A DNA stretch of 57,659 bases from JADGQM01 sp964441945 (GTDB lineage: Bacteria; Desulfobacterota; Syntrophobacteria; Syntrophobacterales; Syntrophobacteraceae). Location: positions 1-57,659 of the forward strand of contig CAYTWB010000019.1 in assembly GCA_964441945.1 (NCBI GenBank), in the 5' to 3' direction. Under the pieces are notes generated by a model, which was not told the DNA's origin, made no database searches, and saw only the letters and a program-made list of their open reading frames with translations. Positions 51,277 to 57,659 of the stretch are shown here, one piece after another (positions within the stretch are counted from its first letter, which is position 1; the number at the start of each line of letters is the position of its first letter). The position numbers were made by a program, and so were the translations under genes.

Positions 51277-52500
51277 ATGAAGGGAAAGTGGTTGCCTGTC
51301 GTTTTCGCTTCGCTTCTGGTGCTGCTGGCCGCGGGTCAAGTGTTCGCGGCCGACAAGCCGATCAAGATCGGTTTCGTCTACATCATGTCGGGTCCTGCCG
51401 CGACTTATGGGCAGTTTGCCAAGCAGGGGGCGGAACTCGCGATCGATGAGATCAATAAGGCAGGCGGTATCAATGGCCGAAAGGTCGAAGCACTGTTCGA
51501 GGACGACACGGGGAAGTCGGACGTAGGGATTCGCCTCATTCGCAAGCTGGTCTATGAGAACGAGGTGGATGTGGTCATGGGCATAGACTCCAGCGGGGTA
51601 GCCTCTGCGGTCGCACCGGTGATGAAGGAGTTGAAGACACCCCTGATCATCACTCATGCCGCAGTTCCCGATGTCACGGGGACCTTATGCAACCACTATG
51701 TTTTCAGAATTGACCTGAACATCAACCAGAATGTCGGCATGGCATCCGCCATCGCCGCCGATCTGAAGGCCAAGACCTGGAGTACCGTCGGGCCGGACTA
51801 CTCTTTCGGGCGCCAATCCTGGGAGTATTTTCAGAAATACCTGACCAAGAAGAAACCTGGCGTAACGTTTCTGCCGGATTCCGAGGTCGCCTTTCCACCA
51901 CCTGCCACAACGGACTTTTCAGCCTTCATCACCAAGGTCATGAACTCCAAAGCCGACGGGGTCATGATCTCCTTGTGGGGCGGCAACCTCATTGACTTTG
52001 TGCGACAGGCCTCCGACATGGGATTCTTTGACGGCAAACGCGATGTGCTCATGACCCTCGGCGCTGCCACCGAAGTGCTGACCGCTTTGAAGGACAAGAT
52101 GCCGCTGGGAGTTTGGGTAGGTACCCGCTACTGGTTCCAGGCCAACGACAGCCCTGTCAACAAGGCTTTTGTGGATGCCTACAAGCAGCGGTTCGATGTC
52201 TTTCCGTCTTATAACGCTCACGGGGCTTACTCTGCCGTGAAAGCTTACGCTGCCGCCGCCAAGAAGGCCGATTCAGTGGATAAGGAAAAGATTGTGAATG
52301 CCCTGGAGGGGCTTTCTATTGCGCTGCCCATCGGGCCAACCGTCATTCGGGCGGAAGACCACCAGGCTATCAGCGACGGCACCTGGGGCCAGACGGCTGC
52401 GGACCCCGGTATTCCCATTCGCATCCTGAAACCGATGAGGCATTTTGCCGGAAAGGACATTACTCCGTCGGTGGAAGAAACCGGCTGCAAGATGAAGTAA
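51277..52500 (+). CDS. ABC transporter substrate-binding protein (LivK-like)
   Basis: The 407-residue protein has a signal peptide cut near AGQVFA (residue 24). The rest is a type I periplasmic binding protein of the branched-chain amino acid group (IKIGFVYIMSGPAATYGQ; GAELAIDEINKAGGINGR; VDVVMGIDSSGVASAVAP). Liv-type systems also carry amides, urea and aromatic acids, so the ligand is not fixed. The start follows AAAGGAG by 7 nt. It is the first gene of a five-gene importer operon. Confidence 0.9.
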   Translation: MKGKWLPVVFASLLVLLAAGQVFAADKPIKIGFVYIMSGPAATYGQFAKQGAELAIDEINKAGGINGRKVEALFEDDTGKSDVGIRLIRKLVYENEVDVVMGIDSSGVASAVAPVMKELKTPLIITHAAVPDVTGTLCNHYVFRIDLNINQNVGMASAIAADLKAKTWSTVGPDYSFGRQSWEYFQKYLTKKKPGVTFLPDSEVAFPPPATTDFSAFITKVMNSKADGVMISLWGGNLIDFVRQASDMGFFDGKRDVLMTLGAATEVLTALKDKMPLGVWVGTRYWFQANDSPVNKAFVDAYKQRFDVFPSYNAHGAYSAVKAYAAAAKKADSVDKEKIVNALEGLSIALPIGPTVIRAEDHQAISDGTWGQTAADPGIPIRILKPMRHFAGKDITPSVEETGCKMK

Positions 52501-52543
52501 GCGGGCAAACGAGACCTGTCTCCTGCTACAGTGAGGCTTTATC

Positions 52544-53404
52544 TTGGAAGGTATTCTGGCCAACGTCCTGAACGGTTTGTCCTGGGGCATGCTGCTGTTC
52601 CTGATTTCGGTGGGTCTCACCACAGTGTTCGGTGTGATGGGCGTGCTGAACTTTGCGCACGGTTCCCTCTTCATGCTCGGGGCCTACCTTTGCATGCAGT
52701 TGGTGCGCTGGCTGGGCTCTTTCTGGCTGGGACTGCTGCTCGGCCCACCGGTAGTGGCGATGCTGGCGGTGTTCATCGAACGCTTCCTGTTGAGGTCCCT
52801 CTATGGCCGGGATGTGAGCTTCCAGCTTCTACTTACCTTCGGGCTCATGCTGTTCCTGGATGACGGTGTACGGATCGTCTGGGGGGCAGCCTACCATGTG
52901 GTCAATCCTCCGGAGGTCCTTTCCGGCGTGATCCCCCTGTTCTCACAGACTTACCCGGTCTATCGGATCTTCCTTGTCATCCTCGGACCGCTGGTGGGGG
53001 CGGCACTCTGGGCGTTTTTTACTTTCACCCGCTGGGGCAAGGTCCTGCGGGCGGCGGCCATGGACCGCGAAATGGCCGAAATCGCCGGAGTACGGGTGCC
53101 GCTGATGTTCACCGCGGTCTTCGCCTTTGGCGCCTGGCTGGCCGCCCTTGGCGGGGCGTTGGCCGCGCCGCACCAGAGCGTCGGACCCGCCATGGGAGAA
53201 CGAATCATCATCGAAAGCTTTATCGTGGTGGTCATCGGCGGGATGGGGAGCTTCCCCGGCGCCTTTGTCGGGGCCCTCATCCTTGGACTTCTGGGTTCTT
53301 TCGGCACGACCCTGCTGCCCGATGTACAGATGGCTCTTCCATACATCTTGCTGGCATTCGTCCTGCTGACTCGTCCGCGGGGGCTTTTCGGAGAGGATGT
53401 CTGA
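52544..53404 (+). CDS. ABC transporter permease (LivH-like)
   Basis: The 286-residue permease has about eight helices and the LivH pattern: LNGLSWGMLLFLISVGLTTV, GVLNFAHGSLFMLGAY and AAAMDREMAEIAGVRVPLMF (the ATPase-contact loop). The start codon is TTG at 52544, with GAGG upstream. It overlaps the next permease gene by 8 nt. It should pair with the LivM-like subunit to form the membrane channel for the importer. Confidence 0.9.
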   Translation: MEGILANVLNGLSWGMLLFLISVGLTTVFGVMGVLNFAHGSLFMLGAYLCMQLVRWLGSFWLGLLLGPPVVAMLAVFIERFLLRSLYGRDVSFQLLLTFGLMLFLDDGVRIVWGAAYHVVNPPEVLSGVIPLFSQTYPVYRIFLVILGPLVGAALWAFFTFTRWGKVLRAAAMDREMAEIAGVRVPLMFTAVFAFGAWLAALGGALAAPHQSVGPAMGERIIIESFIVVVIGGMGSFPGAFVGALILGLLGSFGTTLLPDVQMALPYILLAFVLLTRPRGLFGEDV

Positions 53405-54368
53405 GATGCAGCCCATCCGGCACGGCCCCCTTATCACGGCACTGCTCCTGCTCGTAGCACTCTTGGCAGCCCCCTTCTTCTTGTCGATGTACTGGGTGAT
53501 CATCCTGACCGAAATCCTGACCATGAGCCTTTTCGCTATGAGCTTCAACCTGCTCTTCGGCTACACGGGACTGCTCTCGTTCGGTCAGGCTGGTTTTTTT
53601 GGTGCCGGTGCCTATTTCGCGGTGCTCACCCTCATCCACGGTCCCGCGTCTTTGTGGGCCGCCCTGGCCGCGGGCTTTCTGGGAGCCGCGGTGCTGGCAC
53701 TGCTGATCGGCTGGCTGTGTGTGCGGCGCGATGAGATCTATTTTGCGATCCTCACCCTCGGGTTCGGGATGATGCTCTTCACCGTAGCGCACAACTGGCG
53801 GTCCGTGACCGGGGGCAGCGATGGGCTTGGCAATTTCACCCTCCCGGAGCTCGGCCTTTTCGGGTTGAACGTTTCCATGCTGAACCCGAGGCATTTCTAC
53901 TTCCTTGTGCTCTTCATCGTTGCGATTGGGGTGCTGGCGCTTTTGCGGGTGGTGCATTCTCCGTTTGGGTTGCTTCTGAAGGGAACACGCGAAAATAGCA
54001 TGCGGGTTTCCTTCGTCGGAGCCAACGTCCGTTCGGTACGCCTTTTCGCTTTCATTATTGCGGGCGCCCTGGCAGGGTTGGCCGGTGCGCTTTTCGCCTT
54101 CTTTAACCGGATCGCATCCCCGGAGATGCTGCACTGGGCGTTTTCCGGAAAGGCGGTCCTGATGACGATCCTGGGCGGCTCCGGCGTGTTCCTTGGGCCG
54201 GCAATAGGCGCAGGCATTTTTTTTGTGCTTGAACATTACATCACGGCATACACCACCAACTGGATGATCTTCCTGGGGGCTATCCTGGTGGTCCTGGTGC
54301 TGCTCTTCCCCAAGGGTGTGCTGGGCAGTGTGCTCGATTTTTTCACCCGCTCCCGGGAAAGGTCCTGA
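53397..54368 (+). CDS. ABC transporter permease (LivM-like)
   Basis: The 323-residue permease has about ten helices. Landmarks are MSLFAMSFNLLFGYTGLLSFGQAGFFG in part and GTRENSMRVSFVGANVRSVRLFAF, the EAA-like loop that contacts the ATPases. Start is ATG at 53397 inside the end of the upstream gene, with GGAG just before. The protein is intact and typical in length. Confidence 0.9.
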   Translation: MSEMQPIRHGPLITALLLLVALLAAPFFLSMYWVIILTEILTMSLFAMSFNLLFGYTGLLSFGQAGFFGAGAYFAVLTLIHGPASLWAALAAGFLGAAVLALLIGWLCVRRDEIYFAILTLGFGMMLFTVAHNWRSVTGGSDGLGNFTLPELGLFGLNVSMLNPRHFYFLVLFIVAIGVLALLRVVHSPFGLLLKGTRENSMRVSFVGANVRSVRLFAFIIAGALAGLAGALFAFFNRIASPEMLHWAFSGKAVLMTILGGSGVFLGPAIGAGIFFVLEHYITAYTTNWMIFLGAILVVLVLLFPKGVLGSVLDFFTRSRERS

Positions 54369-54371
54369 AGG

Positions 54372-55145
54372 ATGCCCCGCCAAGCCATCTTGGAGGTGCA
54401 GGACCTCAGCCGAAGCTTCGGGAGATTTCAGGCGCTGAGCGATGTCTCGCTTTCCCTCGAAACCGGCAAGCTGTGTGCGCTCATCGGGCCCAACGGCGCA
54501 GGCAAGACGACCTTCTACAACGTCGTCTCCGGCCGGTACCGCCCGACTTCGGGCAGGGTGCTGTTTGAAGGACGGGACGTCAGCGGCTGGCCGAGCCACC
54601 GGCTGGTGGGCATGGGGCTGCTCCGCTCGTTTCAGATCACCAACATCTTCCCCGCTCTAACAGTATTGGAAAACATATTGGTCCCGCTCGTGGTCCATCA
54701 CGGCAGGAGCTTTTCCTGCCTGGAATCCATTGGGAAGCGCCGGGATTTGCATGAGGAGGCCGAACAGGTCCTGGACCGGGTCGGCCTCACGGGCCGATCG
54801 AACCGGGCGGTTTCCACTCTGGCATACGGCGACAAGCGGTTGATCGAGATTGCCATCGTGCTGGCGCGGCAACCCCGACTCGTCCTCCTCGATGAACCCA
54901 CGGCCGGGATGAACCCGGAAGAGACCGACCGCATGATCAGCCTCATCAAGGAGCTCTCAGAGAATTCGGACACGACCTTCTTCATCACGGAACACGATAT
55001 GAAGGTGGTCTTCTCGGTAGCGGAAAGGATTTTTGTGCTGAACCAGGGGAGCTTGCTGGCTGAAGGCACCCCCGATGAGATCAGGGCCAACCCTGAGGTG
55101 AAACGGGCCTACCTGGGAGGAAGCCTCGATGCTTCAGGTTTCTGA
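54372..55145 (+). CDS. ABC transporter ATPase (LivG-like)
   Basis: The 257-residue ATPase has Walker A GPNGAGKTTFYNVV, the signature region STLAYGDKRLIEIA (an allowed variant of LSGGQ in this family), Walker B PRLVLLDEPTAGM and the switch histidine in FFITEHDMKVV. Spacing is 3 nt after the LivM gene. It overlaps the LivF gene by 17 nt. It powers uptake together with LivF. Confidence 0.92.
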   Translation: MPRQAILEVQDLSRSFGRFQALSDVSLSLETGKLCALIGPNGAGKTTFYNVVSGRYRPTSGRVLFEGRDVSGWPSHRLVGMGLLRSFQITNIFPALTVLENILVPLVVHHGRSFSCLESIGKRRDLHEEAEQVLDRVGLTGRSNRAVSTLAYGDKRLIEIAIVLARQPRLVLLDEPTAGMNPEETDRMISLIKELSENSDTTFFITEHDMKVVFSVAERIFVLNQGSLLAEGTPDEIRANPEVKRAYLGGSLDASGF

Positions 55146-55827
55146 TATCCACGTTTACTATGGCGACAGTCATGTGTTGCAGGGCGTGTCGCTGGAGGTG
55201 GGACCAGGGGAAATCGTCTGCCTTCTCGGCCGCAATGGGGCGGGCAAATCCACCACCATGAAGGGGATTGTCGGAGTCAATCCTCCAAGATCAGGGCAGG
55301 TGCTGTTCAAGGGAGCAGACCTTACCGGAAGACCGGTCTACGAAAATGTCCGCCGGGGCCTTGCTTTCGTACCTGAAGACCGGCGGATTTTCCCCGGACT
55401 GACGGTGAACGAGAACCTCGAGGTGGCCATCCTTCCGCCACGTCAAGGCCATACTCCCTGGACCATCGACCGGATCTACCGGACCTTTCCTTTCCTTGCC
55501 GGCCTGAAGGCGCGCAAGGGGGGAAACCTCTCCGGTGGCGAGCAGCAGATGCTGGCCATCGCCCGGGCCCTCGTCGCCAACCCCCTGATGCTTTTGCTGG
55601 ATGAGCCCTGTGAGGGATTAGCACCGGTGATCGTGGAAGAGCTTGCCAGAATCATCCTCGACATCAAATCCGACATGCCCATTCTTCTCACTGAACAGAA
55701 CGCCCGGTTTGCCCTCGCCATTGCCGACCGGGGCTATGTCATCGATAAAGGTGTGATCCGCTATGAAGGCGCAAAAGCGGATCTCCTCTCCAACACAGAG
55801 GTGCAGGCGCGATATCTTTCCGTGTGA
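55129..55827 (+). CDS. ABC transporter ATPase (LivF-like)
   Basis: The 232-residue ATPase has Walker A GRNGAGKSTTMKGI, signature LSGGEQQMLAIARAL, Walker B LMLLLDEPCEGLAP and the LivF-typical VPEDRRIFPGLTVNENL. The pairing with LivG is standard. It ends the importer operon; the molybdoenzyme gene begins 137 nt later. Confidence 0.92.
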   Translation: MLQVSDIHVYYGDSHVLQGVSLEVGPGEIVCLLGRNGAGKSTTMKGIVGVNPPRSGQVLFKGADLTGRPVYENVRRGLAFVPEDRRIFPGLTVNENLEVAILPPRQGHTPWTIDRIYRTFPFLAGLKARKGGNLSGGEQQMLAIARALVANPLMLLLDEPCEGLAPVIVEELARIILDIKSDMPILLTEQNARFALAIADRGYVIDKGVIRYEGAKADLLSNTEVQARYLSV

Positions 55828-55873
55828 TGTTCTAAAAAGTGTTCATACCGACCTGCATTTTCCAAAACGGCAT

Positions 55874-55905
55874 CCGATTGGCTCACGCTCAGACTCCGCA
55901 ATCGG
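55874..55905 (+). promoter_or_regulatory. Inverted repeat between livF and molybdoenzyme gene
   Basis: CCGATTG (55874-55880) and CAATCGG (55899-55905) form a perfect 7-bp inverted repeat with an 18-nt spacer. No T-run follows, so an operator is more likely than a terminator. Confidence 0.25.
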
Positions 55906-55964
55906 GTTCCGGTGCTTCCAAATATGTGTCAGACTTGACATAATAAACATTTCGAGGAGAAATC

Positions 55965-57626
55965 ATGAAGACAATAAAGCTCCATGTGAACGGCATCTTG
56001 CACGAGCTGGTGGTTAATAAGGAAGCAGTGCTTCTGGATGTCTTGCGGGAGGATCTTCGACTGACCGGAGCGAAACAATCCTGTGACCGCAAAGGGCAGT
56101 GCGGGGCCTGCACGGTCATCGTCAACGGGCAGGCTGTGCGATCCTGCCTCAGGAAAGCAGTGGACCTGGACGGCGGGGAGGTGATTACCATTGAAGGCCT
56201 TGGAACTCCCGACAATCCTCACTTGCTGCAGCATGCCTTTGTCTTGGCAGGAGCGGTACAGTGCGGCTTTTGCACTCCCGGAATGATCATGGCTGCCAAG
56301 GCCCTTCTCGATCAAAACTCCAACCCTTCGGAAGTGGAAATAAAAACGGCGCTGAGCCGCAATCTCTGCCGATGTACCGGATATCGAAAGATTATTGCCG
56401 CGGTCAAGCTAGCGGGCCGGTTTCTGAGAGGCGAGACAACTCCTGATCAAGTGAGGCCGGATCCGGCACAAGGGCTTCTCGGTGTTTCCATGCCGCGGCC
56501 TACCGCCTACCTGAGGGCATGTGGAACAGCCCAGTTCACCGCGGACGTCCCGGTGAGAGAACCACTGCATCTGGCGGCGGTCCGCAGCCCCCATCACCAC
56601 GCCTTGATCAAAAGCATTGACACACAACCTGCGTTGGATGTGCCCGGCGTGGTTGGCGTTATGACCGCAAAAGATATCAGGGGTTCTAATCGGATCAAGT
56701 ATATAGCCCCCGACCAGGAGGTGCTCTGTGAGCAGAAGGTCCGAGTGCTGGGAGACCCGGTGGCCCTGGTGGCTGCTCGCACCAGGACAGAGGCGCTGGC
56801 CGGGGCAGGCTCGGTCCGGGTTGAGTATGAGCCCCTGGCCGCCGTGAGGACGCCTCACGAGGCCCTGGCCGAGAATGCACCCTCCGTGCACGAGGGACAG
56901 TCCAATTTGTGCTCCACCCAATTTCAGATCAAAGGAGACGTTCACTCGGCCCTGGAAGGTTCTGCCGCAGTGGTCGAGGCCGATTTCAGCACGCAGCTCA
57001 TTCATCAATCGCCTCTCGAGCCCGAAGCAAGTGTGGCCTTTCTTGAGGGAGCCGGCGATGAAGCCAAGCTGGTGGTGATCGGTCGGGGCATAAACATTCA
57101 TCACCATGTGATGGTGCTCCAGGATGCCTTGGGATGGGAGGACATCCGATACGAAGAGGCCTTTTCGGGTGGACAGTTCGGCATCAAGCTGGATATCACC
57201 TCCGAAGCGCTGGCGGGGGCCGCCGCCTTGCATTTCGGCCGTGCGGTGAGCTACGTGCCGAGCCTCACCGAGTCCATGTGGATGACCACCAAGCGCCATC
57301 CCATGAGCTGTAAAATCAAGCTAGGTGCGAGCAAGGAAGGGCTGCTCACGGGTCTGGATGTTGTTTTCACCCTGGAGAACGGGGCCTACATGTCCTGGGG
57401 CAAAGCCATTGTGCTGCGCATCCTCCAGATGTTGAGCGGGTGCTATAACATCCCCACTGTGAAAGCCGTGGGACAACTGGTTTACACCAACAATGCATGG
57501 GGAGGGGCGGCACGTGGGGCCGGGCCTCCCCAGATGAACTTTGCCCTGGAATCGGCCATGAACATGCTGGCTCGAAAGATAGGGGCAGACCCGCTCGAGT
57601 TCCGCTTAGGAGTCATCCAACAATAA
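55965..57626 (+). CDS. Xanthine-oxidase-family molybdoenzyme (MOP-like), C-terminally truncated
   Basis: The 553-residue frame begins like Desulfovibrio aldehyde oxidoreductase (MOP). A plant-type [2Fe-2S] domain has cysteines C40, C46, C49 and C61; a helical [2Fe-2S] domain has QCGFCTPG and NLCRCTGY. A molybdenum-binding domain follows with EAFSGGQFGIK. It ends abruptly at FRLGVIQQ, whereas the family runs to about 900 residues with the remaining molybdopterin and catalytic glutamate region. Start follows AGGAGAAATC. The stop is 33 nt before the window end, so any continuation lies outside. It is probably nonfunctional as it stands, or the rest is a separate gene. Confidence 0.82.
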   Translation: MKTIKLHVNGILHELVVNKEAVLLDVLREDLRLTGAKQSCDRKGQCGACTVIVNGQAVRSCLRKAVDLDGGEVITIEGLGTPDNPHLLQHAFVLAGAVQCGFCTPGMIMAAKALLDQNSNPSEVEIKTALSRNLCRCTGYRKIIAAVKLAGRFLRGETTPDQVRPDPAQGLLGVSMPRPTAYLRACGTAQFTADVPVREPLHLAAVRSPHHHALIKSIDTQPALDVPGVVGVMTAKDIRGSNRIKYIAPDQEVLCEQKVRVLGDPVALVAARTRTEALAGAGSVRVEYEPLAAVRTPHEALAENAPSVHEGQSNLCSTQFQIKGDVHSALEGSAAVVEADFSTQLIHQSPLEPEASVAFLEGAGDEAKLVVIGRGINIHHHVMVLQDALGWEDIRYEEAFSGGQFGIKLDITSEALAGAAALHFGRAVSYVPSLTESMWMTTKRHPMSCKIKLGASKEGLLTGLDVVFTLENGAYMSWGKAIVLRILQMLSGCYNIPTVKAVGQLVYTNNAWGGAARGAGPPQMNFALESAMNMLARKIGADPLEFRLGVIQQ

Positions 57627-57659
57627 CCTAGAGCGGTGCAGATAGCGCTAGACAAAGGG

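Noticed and set aside
54372..55145. Defective ABC signature in the LivG-like ATPase
   Set aside because: LAYGDKR is a normal variant of this subfamily, and the other motifs are intact.
1..57659. CRISPR array, tRNA or rRNA genes
   Set aside because: No regularly spaced direct repeats and no cloverleaf or ribosomal RNA sequence were recognised by eye.

Overview
The window looks like a chromosomal segment of an anaerobic, Gram-negative bacterium, most likely a sulfate-reducing or syntrophic Desulfobacterota (Syntrophobacterales-like). This is inferred from gene content: corrinoid-dependent methyl transfer, a CooC/AcsF-type CO dehydrogenase/acetyl-CoA synthase maturation ATPase, a tungsten aldehyde:ferredoxin oxidoreductase, thiolase plus 3-hydroxyacyl-CoA dehydrogenase, a multiheme cytochrome c, a xanthine-oxidase-type molybdoenzyme, and GlrK-YfhG-GlrR-like signalling. 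No rRNA, tRNA or CRISPR array was seen.

Layout. 0.4-1.15 kb: a stand-alone SAM methyltransferase. 1.2-9.8 kb: a minus-strand operon that forms a complete corrinoid methyl-transfer system: corrinoid protein, UroD-family methyltransferase (MT1), MtrH/AcsE-type pterin methyltransferase (MT2), lipoprotein, OPA-like MFS transporter, [2Fe-2S]/ASKHA corrinoid reactivase, TPR protein and a MetH-activation-domain-like protein. A good sigma70-type promoter and two palindromes lie in a leader of about 630 nt. 9.9-14 kb: a second minus-strand string (NhaB, YbaK-like, ATP-grasp, COG0523 GTPase). 14.3-19 kb: glycogen synthase, NTF2-like secreted protein, VOC protein, ElbB, Tpx. 18.8-19.5 kb: a two-gene DUF4160/DUF2442 module flanked by integron attC-like sequence. 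19.7-22.9 kb: a FadR-type GntR regulator with a paired operator, TauE/SafE exporter and AAA+ ATPase. 23-28.4 kb: repeats, a methyltransferase, an IHF/HU protein, a divergent DnaA, an HD protein and Ddl. 28.5-33.5 kb: APH-like/P-loop kinase fusion, FolE2, CooC-like ATPase, DUF3786, MBL hydrolase. 33.8-38.3 kb: Hbd, thiolase, DUF167, AOR. 38.4-46 kb: MscS channel, the kinase/lipoprotein/sigma54-activator set, and a lipid-glycan group (LpxB_N, GT2, YdjC). 46-51 kb: a scarred accessory segment with repeats, a truncated winged-helix gene, a gene with an internal stop, a five-heme cytochrome and an ISKra4 remnant. 51.3-57.6 kb: a Liv-type ABC importer followed by a prematurely ended molybdoenzyme gene.

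Working together: MT1 would move a methyl group from an unidentified substrate to the corrinoid protein, MT2 would pass it to tetrahydrofolate, and the reactivase and MetH-like protein would keep cobalt active. The MFS protein probably imports the substrate. FolE2 (a pterin-pathway enzyme) and the CooC-like protein at 30-32 kb fit a folate-linked Wood-Ljungdahl pathway. All functions are read from sequence motifs and memory of protein families; no database search was run.
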